Positions 42,383-55,236 of a stretch of DNA of 64,000 bases are shown piece by piece (the first letter of the stretch is position 1; the number at the start of each line of letters is the position of its first letter). Both the position numbers and the translations under genes were made by a program. The notes beneath the pieces are model-generated. The model was not told the DNA's origin, did no database searches, and saw only the letters and a list, made by a program, of their open reading frames with translations. The stretch covers positions 21,105,320-21,169,319 of the forward strand of contig OY987230.1 in the NCBI GenBank assembly GCA_963920705.1, given 5' to 3'. Source of the DNA: Odiellus spinosus. Lineage: Eukaryota > Arthropoda > Arachnida > Opiliones > Phalangiidae.

Positions 42383-43017
42383 AAGAAATAAAGAAAGGCT
42401 TATATTCGTTTTCCTATTCGCTCTCACTTGGCGTACTAAAGTACTAAGTAAAAGTACTTGGAGACCTCAGGGTTTATGATTACATATATATTTACGAGGA
42501 ACAATAGGACACAGTACACCATGCATGCCATTGTTTTAAATATATTGCGTATCGTGTGGTTAATTTCACTTGGAATTTGTAGTACGTTCATAGCTAGTTG
42601 ACAAACCAATTCAGGAATCTTACCCAACTTAACCCAATTTTATTTTTGCAAACCATGCCCAATTAATCCAAATTATTTTTGCAAAAAAAATCTGCCAAAC
42701 ATACCTAACATTTATCCAAAGGTTTTCCAACCAAATCTAGCCCAACTTTTACACAAATTTGTTTTTCCCACTAATCCAAATTGGTTTTGCAAACCATGCC
42801 CAACTTTTACCCAATTTTCACGCATTCAACTATAGCAATATTATGAGCTTTATTATGTCTTGATCAAACATATAAAGATAACCAAATTTCGCAATTAAAC
42901 CATTCCCAATTAACAGTTCTGTAGTGTGAACGCGCCTAGGGTTTAATGGAAGAAGCTTGTTCCGAGGAATTTAATTTAAAAAGTTACGACTCATCTCGCT
43001 ACAGAGAGAACGTGACT

Positions 43018-43452
43018 TTAAAGGGATAGTAACGCGTGATTTTGGCATCGATAATTCGAGGCTCGAACGAAATAAATAGCAATATTTTATAACCATCGAA
43101 ATTAACTTAATAATTGAAAATATAGAGCAATCTGACAAGTTTATTAAATTTCTATAATAAGTAGGAATTTAAGGTTAATATCCGGGTGTTCCCAATAAAA
43201 CAAGTTACTAATTTCACGCGATTGACGTCGTAAAATTGTCACTCTCCTAAAAACAGAACTGGGAGCATTTCGTCATATATTTCTTTCAATTAAGCTTATA
43301 ATATCCTGGTTTTTAGAACACAATGCTTCAAATTTGACTAAGAAACTCGTGACGTCATATGGCACGCGATTGATTTCTAAGGAAAGTATCTAATATTTTT
43401 TAGGACAATTATTCTAAAAATGAAAGTTTATAAAGCGTTACTAACCCTTTAA
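43018..43452. mobile_element. TTAA-flanked MITE, family H
   Basis: Left TTAAAGGGATAGTAACGCG, right GCGTTACTAACCCTTTAA; TTAA on both sides. About 435 bp with an interior unlike family B, so it is a second T2-type family. Confidence 0.8.
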
Positions 43453-44174
43453 TCTTTATCGCGTGCTACAATCCATCTTTTCTTTCTAAATATAGTTAAT
43501 AAGCTTATTTATTATTGGGCTTTACAACCATAGAAAGAATTAAAATCCCCTTGGTAAAAAGTATTTTTTCAATGTATATTTAGTTCCCTTTCAAAGCTGC
43601 TACAGATTAAAACGCTCGAGGACATTTGCGCGCTATAATGAAAGTCAAAAGAGGTGGAAAATAGAAAAAAATTAATATTTTTCGAATGCCTTTTGTACGA
43701 TAACGTTATTAATTGTATCATACTTATTAAAAGACCATATATTCAAAATTGTATACCTCTGGATTAAGTAATTAAAGACAAAAAGCATATTTTTGGATTA
43801 AGTATTTTTACGAAAAATACCTTAAATAAACTCAAAAGTTTTCCCGTGGCCATACGCGAGTGAGGAAGAATTTTCGACTTATTCTACGTTTTCTCCATAA
43901 AGTATGAATAGATCTTTTGCTAAAGATTTACGAATAGCTAGGAAAATTCCGCTAAAGCTCCCAATAAACGAGCTTTGGCTCATCCATGGTATTTCAAGAA
44001 TGAATTTATATCGTCCACTGCAACTTTCCATCAAGTATGTCACGCCTTTAGGTTATATAAGCACTCTCTTGACATCACGAGGTCTTTTACGGTTCATCTA
44101 GTGACATACTAGGCTACAATTAAACTGGGCGGTTGAAGGAAGAATTTTAGTGATACTAGGTATAACGGATTTTT

Positions 44175-44445
44175 CAACTCCAAATGGAAATTGAGTCATA
44201 TTTTCGGAAAAATCGTTAAAAAACAATTCAAAATATATATACATATGTCATAGAACAAAATTACCGCGACACTAAATATTAGTATTTTATAATCGCCATT
44301 TTGAAAATGTTTAAAATAAAAATTCCCCGCAATACTACGTCACTACTATATGGTCACGTGACTATCGTAGAGCGTACATGATTCTCGCGCGTTTGGCACG
44401 CGAAAAGGTCGCTTTCTCGCGGTCTTTTTCGTAGAAGTACTTAAT
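44175..44445 (+). repeat. Dispersed repeat G, copy 1
   Basis: Shares AACTCCAAATG, ATATATACATATGTCATAGAA, TTTTATAATCGCCATTTT and CGCGGTCTTTTTCG with 51741-51995, and in inverse with 53561-53732. MITE C copy 3 sits directly at its right edge. Confidence 0.8.
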
Positions 44446-44450
44446 CCAGA

Positions 44451-44743
44451 CAAGAAGGATCAGATAAGGAGAGGAAAAGTGGGGCTGCGTTGAGTTAGAG
44501 AGAGAAGAGCCAACCTCCCACTCGGGTGGAAAGGGGGGGATAGGAAATTCTCGAGGTAAACTGTTGTCACGTGGTCGCTAGCTAGCGCGTCTCGTAAAGG
44601 ATTCGTTTTACCCACGTGACAACAATTTACCACGAAGCATCTCTACCCCCGTCTGTCCCCCGTTCTCCCAGAGTGGGAGTTTAGGCAGACGCAGTAGGAG
44701 CCGCGCCTTTCCCACTTTTCCTCTCCTTATCTGATCCTTCTTG
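44451..44743 (-). mobile_element. MITE family C, copy 3
   Basis: 293 bp with family TIRs. Perfect 7-bp target duplication ATCCAGA at 44444-44450 and 44744-44750. Confidence 0.95.
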
Positions 44744-45899
44744 ATCCAGATCAGGTATAAAATTTTGAATATAGAATTTTAATAGTATGATAAAACTAAA
44801 TTTAATATATTTTTGTCTGCAGAAGTTAAGTTAATAAGTATTCCTAGCGCTGAAAATTCAAAATTCTTATTTTTTAGACGTTTTTGAAAAACAAAAAAGG
44901 GCTTAGCTCGTATAATCTTCGAGACTCCAGTTTCAAAAATAAAATAAAAAAAGGTAAAGGGGTTGAAACTGGGCACGAGGTAAGAAAGGTTCATGATGGA
45001 TTGCTATAAAACTGGCAAAAAGTGGTCCCTAGGGGTCTAAAAACTCTTTCTTTCCCTTCGAAAATAGGGGATTTGGGAGTTTCATATCAGTAAGCCTATT
45101 TTTAAGTATACGGAAAAAAATAACGACGAATATAAGCTAGGTTTAAAGTATTCGTAGAAAACAAAAGAAAATTTTGAAATTCAAAAAACGTTAACCTTCC
45201 TAAATATTTCAATATGAATATCTAAAGTTGAATCTGTTTCAGAATGAAGTAAGGCTTCCTTTTTGGGTTCTTTTGAGAAAATAAAGATAACATCAGCGCC
45301 AAAACATGGGAAAGGGCGAAAATAATCGATTTCAAATGGGGAGATTTTGCTCTTGGCTTTTATATTATCCATACTCAATGACAGTCCACCAATTTTCTGA
45401 AAACTGTACCAGTATTTGTGTTTAAGATTTACAGAGAAGTATTATTTGCGTACAAGAAAAATTCTTCCCCTATCCTAAAAAAAAGTGCCAATGAAAATCT
45501 AGAGAAATCTTATTCATGAGAAACATTCGAATGAGACGACGATAAACGTATTTTAAAAAGCAAATGATATTCAATCTTACAAAATCGTGGGTAGACTCTC
45601 GTCACCAAGCTATACAAAAAAATATATAAAACCTTAATCTATTCTTTTAAACTCCGCCCCTTTTTCATATGTAAAGGAATTTGGTGAAACTATTTTAAGA
45701 TTCCAATTTAATCTTCAAACGATACGTTTTAAGATATTTCGGGAAGGTTAATTAAAATTGGAAGGTTCAAAAGGTCAATGTGATATTTTCCTAAGCATTA
45801 TCATACGTTTCACTATCCTATATGTCATTCCGAGTAAATTAAAAAAACTCTAGATATATATAGGGTTGTTATTTTTTTAATATTGGATTAATCCTATAT

Positions 45900-46342
45900 T
45901 TAAAGGGAGAATGCAACCTAATAACAAAGGATTTTTTATCGATTCCTTATCGTTTAAATAGGCCTAATCCACTGATAAAAAGTTTACAATACAAATATTA
46001 AACTAGAAATAAATTTAAAACTTACCCTGAAAATAGGCTTAGCGGGATTCATGGAGATCCTGAATCGCGTCCGTGTAAGGTCTAGCGACCAATGAGCGAA
46101 GGCCCGTCGTTCACGCGAGATCTTCACGAGACTTACGTCGCGCGCGATTGGTCGCTAGACCTTACACGCGAGGAAATCAGGAGCTCCATGAATCCCACTA
46201 AGCCTATTTTCAGGGTATGTTTTAAATTTATTTCTAGTTTAATATTTGTTTGTAAATATTTTCAGTAGTGGATTAGGCCTATTTAAACAATAAGGAATCG
46301 ATAAAAAAAATCACTTGTTGTTAGGTTGCATTCTCCCTTTAA
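45900..46342. mobile_element. MITE family B (Kolobok/T2-like), copy 5
   Basis: 443 bp, TTAAAGGGAGAATGCAACC to GGTTGCATTCTCCCTTTAA with TTAA ends. It is almost identical to copy 4 in the central fold-back. Confidence 0.92.
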
Positions 46343-47078
46343 ACGAGAAGTAACTGATAGAAAATAGCCCGCAAATATTTAAATTTCAGAATATTCGTTG
46401 GCGCAATTTAAATATATCAGATACTGTTAAGTTTTTCATAAATTAAAGGGCATAATTATGGAAATAGGATCCAAACCTCTTGTTCGCGAACTAGAACTTT
46501 ATTGTGACTAGCTTGTCACAATAATGAGAGGGCTAATTGGTCTACATATTAACTAAGGTGATCTATTTGTTCTAATTCTTCCAACTGAATGAATAACATC
46601 AATTATTTTTCATCCGGCGTAAGCCAAGGAAGACAAAGAGTGAATTCACTCTGAAACTAAAAGGGTTGTTTTTTTGCTTTTTCTTATTCTTATTATCTTC
46701 TCGCGAACCCCTTAAATCTACACGTTATTGGCCCGTTTCTTTGCGAAGGAAGTCAACTTTAGCCTTTATCCTCGATCCTTAAGTAAATAAAGCCACGAAC
46801 CCCTAATGTCTTAAACATACCGCCACATGCCCCTCTTTCCTACAAAGGGAAGATTAACTGCAAAAATATGCTCATACTAGAAATTACCCGTCAAATATGA
46901 AGGGTTTTGAAAAATGATAAAAAAAAATTATATTAAATAGTTATGTGGCATAATCAATCATATAAATTATATTAATCATATGTAAAATATTTAGTAATAC
47001 GGGCAATATAAATATAATTCAAAATGCGCGTAAAATTTTAACCAATCAGCGTTCATTCCATGGTATTAATTTTTATAA

Positions 47079-47417
47079 CAGAAGTAGATGAAACTCTCGT
47101 TTGAAGTCTACTACTCTAATGTTCCATATAGCGCTCCTCTCTGTATGGGTAAAATTCCCAATTTTACGAGTTAAAAGGGGTAATACTTCATCCCCCCTGT
47201 CGACGGAAAATTGGAAATTCTCTCTCTCCACAAACGACGACGTTTTTTTTTGACGAACTCCAAGGCTGCTAGAGATATTCGCTCGACGAACTCCCGCTCC
47301 GAAAATATCTACCGTTAGGAGGCGTACGAATCGCGCTTTTTGAAACTAACCCATACAGAGAGGGGTAGACAAGACCAGGGAGTAATAGACTTCAAAGGAG
47401 GGTTTTATCGGCTTATG
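47079..47417 (+). mobile_element. MITE family A, copy 8
   Basis: 339 bp, left CAGAAGTAGATGAAACTCTC, right end mutated (GGCTTATG). Perfect 7-bp target duplication TTTATAA on both sides. Confidence 0.93.
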
Positions 47418-47869
47418 TTTATAATAAAAACAAAGGAAAGATTGCAGATATTTTAAGATTAGAAAAACGATTAAAAATAGATTTTTATCCTCTACAGCCT
47501 CTCTTTACTTAGCTTCTCAAACTACCCAGGAAAGAAAAGAGTAAACACATAGATAGGAGGAAAGGAAAAAAAATTCGTTAAGTTATATAGTCAATTTGAG
47601 ATTTCAGTATTAAGAAAGGTGTCATTAAGTACAAAAAAAGCTTTTGATACAAGCAAGAAGTTCTCCCTAGATTTTTACGATGTTGTCGATGCTTTCTACC
47701 AGTTTTTCACGCGTAAACCTATACTCTCTGTTTTGAAATTAAAGGCAATATGAAACAATTTACCACGTCTCATTTAAAACCTTAAACTTTGACCTCTTTT
47801 AGCAATTTGTTCACATTAAATCCAAAAAGGTTTAAATTATAAATTTACATTTTGATCATTTTATCAGAG

Positions 47870-48170
47870 CAAGAAGGATCAGACAAGGAGAGGAAAAGTG
47901 GGAACGGCACGGTTCCTACTGCGTCGGCCTAAACTCCCACTCTGGGAGAACGGGGGACAGACGGGGGTAGAGATGCTTCGTGGTAAATTGTTGTCACGTG
48001 GGTAAAACGGATCCATTATGAGACGCGCAGTAGCCGACGACGCTAGCGACCACGTGACAACAGTTTACCTCGAGAATTTCCTATCCCCCTTTCACCCGAG
48101 TGGGAGGTTGGCTCTTCTCTCTCTAACTCAACGCAGCCCCACTTTTCCTCTCCTTGTCTGATCCTTCTTG
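47870..48170 (+). mobile_element. MITE family C, copy 4
   Basis: 301 bp with family TIRs (AGACAAGG variant). Perfect 7-bp target duplication ATCAGAG at 47863-47869 and 48171-48177. Confidence 0.95.
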
Positions 48171-49040
48171 ATCAGAGGAACCATAAAAAAACATAACGCG
48201 TCAAATTACCGATTTAGAGGGTTTCAAAAATCGTAAAATAATTTTATTTCTGGCTTTAGGTTCGATTATAGTTTTTGGAGGACGTATACCTTTGAATCAA
48301 GCTTGTTTTCGATTGACTATTCGTTTAAAAATCTATTGAATCGTTTAAAACGAAAATTCGTTGTAGAAAAATACGTTACACGCGGACTTTACTCGTTACT
48401 GGAAGGTGGCAAAGTTGTTGTTTCGTATCTACCCATTATAATCTGATTTCCAAAGTTTTCCGAAGACGAGGACGATAAAGTCAAAATAATTTAGGCTCTA
48501 GAAGCATTATTTGATATAAGACAGAAGCTCGAGCACGTTCGTACTCGACAGTTAAATTATTTCGCGTTGGCGTTCGTCGAAACTGAAAGTGAAAGTAATC
48601 TTCTCCAAGGGCTAAAAATCAAGCTAAAAGACGGGAAAGGTAATAGCTTACATCTCTGTTGGTTCTTCGATCGTTACCCTTTTCGGTAGTAATTTAGGAC
48701 CTCAATTATCCGTTAAAACAAAACAGAACCCCTATGGGATCATTCGCTATACATCTAGGTGACCGGGAGGAAGCTGGTTTGGTTGTAAATAAGACCTGAT
48801 TTACGAAGAAACCTTAAGTGAGCTTGATTTCTTCCATACCCAAAATTCGCCAATCAGACAGCTGTCTTAAATTACGAAGAATGATAACCCTTGTCTCTTA
48901 AGGTCAACACTAGAGTTCTAAATCGGTAAAATACCAGGATAATTTACGCGGTAAATTACAAGGATTATGGTAATTTACGATTTTCTCTGGTTTTTAATCG
49001 TCTACAAGCTTACTTTTCAATAGATTTAGTATTTGCAAAG

Positions 49041-49088
49041 TCAAAAGGTCAAACGGATTATGTATACATAATCCGTTTGACCTTTTGA
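49041..49088. repeat. Perfect 48-bp palindrome
   Basis: Two 24-bp arms with no spacer and no mismatch, centred on GTATAC: TCAAAAGGTCAAACGG... and its exact inverse. Each arm includes AAAGGTCA, a nuclear-receptor-type half-site word, but this may be coincidental. It is not part of any repeat family I identified here. Confidence 0.95.
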
Positions 49089-51740
49089 TACGGGTTGTTT
49101 AGTCAGAAATAAGAAATTTCAGGAGTTTGAATGAGGTATTCCTCATTTAAAATAACAAATTCAAATACCAAAATATTTTACGAATACCTGTAAATTACCA
49201 CGAAATGAAATATTACGCGGTAATGATTTCGTGTGTTAATTTCTACAATAATTTCATTATTATTCCAATGATTTCAAGACTTCGTGATTATTTAAGATGA
49301 TTCCTTATATCTCTAATAATTCCATGATTTTTTAATTATCCAATCACTTTAATAATTCGTAATTTCTCGAATGATTTCGGGAGTCTTAATAATTTCGCGA
49401 TTTGATACTTAATAACTGCACTTTCCCCCGAAACCTACTCATTTAAAAATTGTTTTTGGTAAATTTTAAGCATCACCGGATGTGCAAGAGGGCGGAAACG
49501 TTACTTTCATAATCTTAATGAGAATTGGCGGGAAAAAGCATTCGCAACAGTAGCTGAAGGGATAGCCGGAAAATTTACAACCCTTAGGGCTATCTTCGGA
49601 CGAGCGAGTACCTTTCCTTTTCGTTTTTCGCGTAAATATATACGAGAATTTCCCTCTCGACTAGCTATTGCTAAAACGAATGTTATTTATTTTTTCACTA
49701 TAAAATCCTCCCAAAGTCAAAGGTAGGAACGAGTGTTTCGAGTCATCATTCTACTAAAATAGAAATTGGGCCTTAACACCTAATACAACCTAATCTCGCG
49801 AAATAAGAGCAGGCTGCTTGGATGCAACCCCAACGTGGAATAGCTATGGATGAGAGCCCAGATGCGGAAAATTTCATTTCAGGTTTTACCTCATCTAGAG
49901 TTAGAATCAATTGGAAATTTCAAAGTGTAGAATGTTACGAATACCTATAATTCTATTGGACCCAATGAGGAAGGCTAGCTTTGTACGAGTTGAAAATTCA
50001 ATCAGATATACCGATGATTGTGGAGAGCGAAAGACGGCTGTGGCTGGCTGACATTTAATTTAAAAATCGCCTCTCACTATGCGTGGTGTAAAAGCGCGGA
50101 GGTTCATCTACCGGAGAAATACGTTAGGAAAAGCACCTACAGTTTATTCTAATTCTAGTCTCAACAATAAAAAAAAAGGTGCAGCTAAGCATTTGGGATA
50201 ATATGTGAGCCTGAATTGCGCTACAGGTGTGCGCGTACGTGTACAATTGCGTATAAGGTTAAGGCGTATTTACCACAAGGTTCCTAACTTCGTACGACCT
50301 TTCCATGCTAAATTATTGTGACCTTAACAACAAAAAAAAAAAACCCAAAATATTAATAAGAAATTAATTTTACATCGATTTATAGGATATCACAATATTT
50401 TTTTAGAAATATAATAAAATATAGGAACATAAAGTAGAAACAACGTCACACTATAGGTAAAGATAGCCTCGGCAATTATCTTCAGTTTCGAAAGGGCCGA
50501 GATCAATTTGGAAGAATCGAGTCAGCAGTTGAGTGTCTACGTAAACATATTTAACATTATACGCATCAAGCGATTTCCCAGAAATATCCCTGGAAGGCTA
50601 GTTAGTTTAACTTCCGAAAGTTTAGTTTAGATTGCCAGACATTCGAATATATTAAAGGAAGAATGAAGTCTATTTTCTATCTATTCCTCGTCGTTAATCC
50701 ATTTTCGTAAATTTGAAGCTAAAAATCAATATTTAACTTAAAAGTTAAACCCGTGATCCTTTCAGATATATTTCCGGGGAAAGATTAACTAAATAGAAGT
50801 GAAGTTTTATTGGCTGGCTATATCACGTGTCTTTAAGAAGGTGATTTCTAAGGGTAAAGGCGGGAAGGCGTATCTTGATAGAGATTTAGTTTTTTAATTT
50901 AATTTTGTCTTTATATAATTTAATAAGACCATGAATTTTCTGGTTAGCCGATTAAGACCGTTTCAAACCATCCAGTGATCCTTTTTAAGCCTACTTTCCA
51001 CCTATTATGTTTAAAATTTATATAAAGTTTAATTCTATTTGTATTTTTTTACTGGTGAATATTATAGACTGCATACTCCCTTAAAACTTGAAACATAACT
51101 AATTACTTGAAGCGCGTATTCCAAATATTGCAGAGATAGACACGATGTGTAATTATAGATGAACGGGGGGTAAATGAAAAGGGAGGGGGGCATAATGATC
51201 CCATTTCTGGTCTTCTAGTCACGAAACCACTCGACCAATTAATTTCACCTTGTTTACTTAGCGGTAACGGCGGCGTAACCAACCAGGGCTAGAGTATTGA
51301 TCTTTAAAGTTATTTTTCAAAAATTAAAAAAGTTATTATTATATTCTGGCAAAAATGAAATATTTGGAGCTTCGCGAAATTTGTTCAAACTAATCTAAAC
51401 TTTGCACTTTTAAGTTTGAAAATCTACTTTCAATTCTTATAATGGTTTAATATTCTGCAAATAGCTTGATAGCTTATAGCAAGGGTTTAAAGTATAACCT
51501 AGTCATATTTTTTCAGAAGGAAAAGGCAAACCGAAAATATTTTCATATTATTTAATGGGCTTTTCAAATGCCCAAAACGATGGACTATTTAACATTAATA
51601 GATACAAGCTTAGAAAGTCCAAAATATCATTATAATACTAAACCGGTTATCAATGATTTTGGTTCCTTGCAAGATTGTTATTGAAATAAAGGGTGACTTT
51701 TTACACAACACGGTAGAATTATTGTTTTAATAAGTTTTCA

Positions 51741-51995
51741 TGAACTCCAAATGAAAATTGAGCAGCATTTTCGGGTTGATCGATTCAAAGTATATATACA
51801 TATGTCATAGAAACAAATTAAAGCGACAGTAAAAATACATATTTTATAATCGCCATTTTTCAAATATTTAAAATAAAAATTCACGTCATCACTATGGTCA
51901 CGTGGGTATTGTAGAGCCTACAGTTTATTATTCCGCGTTCTGGCACCAGTTATAAGTTCCCTTTCGCGCGGTCTTTTTCGCAAAAGTACTTAATC
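51741..51995 (+). repeat. Dispersed repeat G, copy 2
   Basis: Same word order as copy 1: GAACTCCAAATGAAAATTGA, ATATACATATGTCATAGAAA, TTTTATAATCGCCATTTTTC, CGCGGTCTTTTTCGCAAAAG. Confidence 0.8.
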
Positions 51996-52107
51996 TAGAA
52001 AGTTCTACCTTTCGTATAAAAATTATCGTTAATTATGTCATAAATCTGAAAAAAAATCGCGTATATATTTTTGACAATTCATTTTAGGTTTTCTCACTTC
52101 GCTAAAG

Positions 52108-52387
52108 CAAGGAGGATCAGAGAAGGAGAGGAAATGTGGGGCTGCGTTGAGTTAGAGAGAGAAGAGCCAACCTCCCACTCGGGTGGAAAGGGGGATAGGA
52201 AATTCTCGAGGTAAACTGTTGTCACGTGGTCGCTAGCTAGCGCGTCTCATAAAGGATTCGTTTTACCCACGCGACAACATTTTACCACGAAACGTCTCTA
52301 CCCCCGTTCTCCCAGAGTGGGAGTTTAGGCCGACGCACTAGGAACCGCGCCGTCCCCACATTTCCTCTCCTTCTCTGATCCTCCTTG
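52108..52387 (-). mobile_element. MITE family C, copy 5
   Basis: 280 bp, TIR variant CAAGGAGGATCAGAGAAGGA with matching changes at the other end (TCTCTGATCCTCCTTG inverse), so both ends changed together. Perfect 7-bp target duplication GCTAAAG at 52101-52107 and 52388-52394. Confidence 0.95.
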
Positions 52388-53031
52388 GCTAAAGTCGTAT
52401 GTAAACTTTAGCGTTCCTGATAGAAACATTAAACCTAGAAAGTGTAATGGAATCTTCCCGTTTCATTTAAATCTTAGTTTCCATACTTCTTAATTTTTTA
52501 TTTACAAATCAAGTGTTTATCACTCCTAGTTTTAAATATTAAATTCTTCAGCCTTTATACAAGGTCAGTCTCAAGCAGGATTACTTAAATTGACTCCAAT
52601 ACCAAAGCACCCTTAATCCCGGTTTCCTAATTCTCGGACTCGGAGTCGGAGTGACGTAAACAGACTGTTTATATTTATAGCATCGTTTTCTATAGCTGAT
52701 ATCGGGTCATTCATTATCTACGTTAATTATCCCAAAGCTAGAAACACTATTAAATATTTAAACAGTATCTCCTTCTAACAGTCCACGCCATGTAGTTGGT
52801 GATACCGAAGTTAACTTAGACTCTTGGAGTTTGTAGTTCTAATCAAACAGTAAAGCAAGGACGAATGAAATGGTGGAACTATAAATTATTCCGATCTCCA
52901 TTATATTTTGATTCAATTCCAAGTTGCTGCCTAGATTGTCAAAGTTTAAAGGTCTAAAGAAAGAATGAAGTCTACCTACAAGTGATATTTCATCACTGGT
53001 TTTCATATTGCAAAAAAAAAAAAATAAATAA

Positions 53032-53368
53032 CAGAAGTAGATGAAACCCTCCTTTGAAGTCTATTACTCCCGGGTCCTGTCTACCCCTCTCTGTATGGGT
53101 TAGTTTCAAAAAGCGCGATTCGTACGCCTCCTATCGGTAGATATTTTCGGAGCGGGAGTTCGTCGAGCGAATATCTCTAGCAGCCTCGGAGTTCATCAAA
53201 AAAACGTCGTCGTTTGTGGAGAGAGAGAATTTCCAATTATCCGTAGACAGGGGGTATGAAGTAGGACCCCTCCGATCTCGTAAAATTGGGAATTTTACCC
53301 ATACAGAGAGGAGCGCTATGTGGAACATTAGAGTAGTAGACTTCAAAGGAGGGTTTCATCGGCTTCTG
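53032..53368 (-). mobile_element. MITE family A, copy 9
   Basis: 337 bp, reverse orientation. Flanks TAAATAA / ATAATAA are similar but not identical. The frames at 53131-53346 and 53216-53461 are its translations and not genes. Confidence 0.9.
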
Positions 53369-53560
53369 ATAATAATAATAATATTAAGTGAAATTAACAA
53401 AATTCAAGTGATTTCAAATCGATTCTGCTACTTAAATAAGAGTCGTCTGCTTAATAAATAAACCTTTACTTTTAGTTTTATAATACTATTAAGAAACTTA
53501 AAAATGAAAATATCAAACTTTTTCCGATATATGACGTTGTTTATTTCTGGAACGAAAAGG

Positions 53561-53732
53561 AATTAAGTACTTTTACGAAATAGACCGCGCGAAAGAGACT
53601 TATCACGTGATCGACCATAACCACGCGACCATAGTAATGACGTAATTGCGGGGAATGTTTATTTTAAAAATATGGAAAATAGCGATTATAAAATATGTAT
53701 TTTTAATGTCGCCTTAATTTTTTCTATGACAC
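53561..53732 (-). repeat. Dispersed repeat G, copy 3 (inverted, partial)
   Basis: Inverse of the right two thirds of copies 1 and 2: AATTAAGTACTTTTACGAAA ... ATAGCGATTATAAAATA ... TTTCTATGACA. Confidence 0.75.
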
Positions 53733-54351
53733 GAATTAATTTCAAACTTAATTTACATTTAGAGTTCGTAAAAAATGACTTAATTCTATCTTTAAATAAA
53801 ATGTACGCCGCACGTATCTGAACCGAATAAGATAATATTTGGATATTAAGAGAAGTCTGGTTAAAATTAAAATAGGATTAAAAATACACCACTCGATCCG
53901 TATGTCGGTAAACTTTTGACGGAATTCAACCATTTCCTCGTGAACGTACGAATAAATTATACACGATAAAGGTGGGCGCTCGCCCTCCCTCATTCTATCT
54001 CTCTTTCTCCATCTTTGGTCCCTATACGTAATGAGCCTTTTCATCTTGATTGACCATTTTCTAGGGTATATACGCCGTTTTCCAAAGACGGGGTTATACT
54101 TGGCACATAGAGCCTCGGTAGCGTCAGTCTAAGTTGTCAATGATGACTAAACTTAGATAAAACTATCTCGGGCGTGGTAGTGCGCGCCAATTACATTATA
54201 TTGTCTAGTACTTTTAAAACTCAGTGACAACTAATAGTGACTAATCTCGGGGCGCCAAGTAAGCGTAATAGAATCTATACGTCGGTACAAGAGGTTTAGT
54301 CGGAAGAGTGTATCGCTAGTTTCCTTAGTTCTCGTCATTTTTGGGGACGAA

Positions 54352-55226
54352 TGTGGTGACTTCCTAATGTCGTCTTAGCTTGGGAGAGCTAATTTCTTAA
54401 TATAAAATATCACCGACTGAAAAATGATATTCTATCTAATATTCCTATGTTTTAAGTCGACTGTGAATATTCAAAATTTACTCTAAGTCCGACTCTTCGT
54501 ATTCCTAAAAGTTTCTAAGTCCGGGGTATACCGGAATATTTTCTAAGTCCGGGGTAGGCCGGAATAAATGACAAGTTTTTCTCAACAAAATGTCCAAGTT
54601 TATTTTTACCCTTCCTAGTGGGTTCGAGTTCCTAAAGTTCTGATAGTTCTTAGTGATTCTTAAATTCTGAATACAGTTTCCTAGATCGGGTCCCCTTTTT
54701 ATGGGTCCGTCACATGTTTCTTATTTACAACACATTTATTCTTGGCCAATGGGAAACCTTGGTTGCCGGAAACATCTTTTCGGCAAGCCCTGGTCCCATT
54801 AGCTTAAATAGGTAATTATCGGAAAGGGGGTGAAACCCCATTTCCGTTCAAATCTGCAAAGTAGTTATGTACAATATATATATATACAGATAGAAAGAAA
54901 CACTTATTTTACAAAATGTTCAAGATGTTTTCCACCGGTACGCGAAAGAAAAGGAAAAACGTTCCCTCTTTCACGGGCTTCTAAATTGGTCATAACCCCC
55001 CCAAGAATCTATTCTTGAAAGGGCCATCCTTATCTTGAATCTTTACCTGATGTTTCCTCTAGGAAGCCAAGCTTTTATTTCCTATGGGGTGTGGTGTTCT
55101 ACTATTTTTGGTTCTTATAATTTTAACTAGTATTCTAACATCTTCTTCTATTTAGTTTTCCAGATGAATTTTATTCCTATATTACTTTAATTATTTTAAT
55201 TGGGTTTTCAAGCGAAATATTCCACA
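54352..55226 (-). repeat. 3' LTR
   Basis: 875 bp; identical by eye to the 5' LTR except for one C fewer in a homopolymer (7 C at about 54996-55002 against 8 C). It contains a 62-codon open frame on the plus strand that is not a gene. Confidence 0.97.
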
Positions 55227-55236
55227 CTCCCCACGG
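55227..55236 (-). other. Polypurine tract
   Basis: In element sense CCGTGGGGAG immediately before the 3' LTR's TGTGG: a short purine run, the expected site of plus-strand priming. Confidence 0.7.

Larger units (their letters stand above)
36690..54351. other. Upstream of receptor: no gene recognised
   Basis: 17.7 kb between the first coding exon and the retrotransposon. Apart from the repeats listed, I see no exons, tRNA or rRNA. It may contain noncoding 5' exons and the promoter of the receptor, which I could not place. Small frames (37958-38170, 39338-39604, 41189-41562, 43904-44101, 44779-44994, 45181-45378) have no recognisable domain. A ~30-A run lies near 42351-42380, and a decayed 'cccaatttt' tract at about 42620-42830. 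Confidence 0.5.

Noticed and set aside
48490..48660. Possible arthropod initiator (TCAGTT) and GC-richer patch as receptor promoter, minus strand
   Set aside because: Single short motif 12 kb upstream with no TATA or transcript evidence; too weak to list.
54830..55018. 62-codon frame, duplicated at 61508-61717
   Set aside because: It lies in the two LTRs, antisense to the element; no motif.
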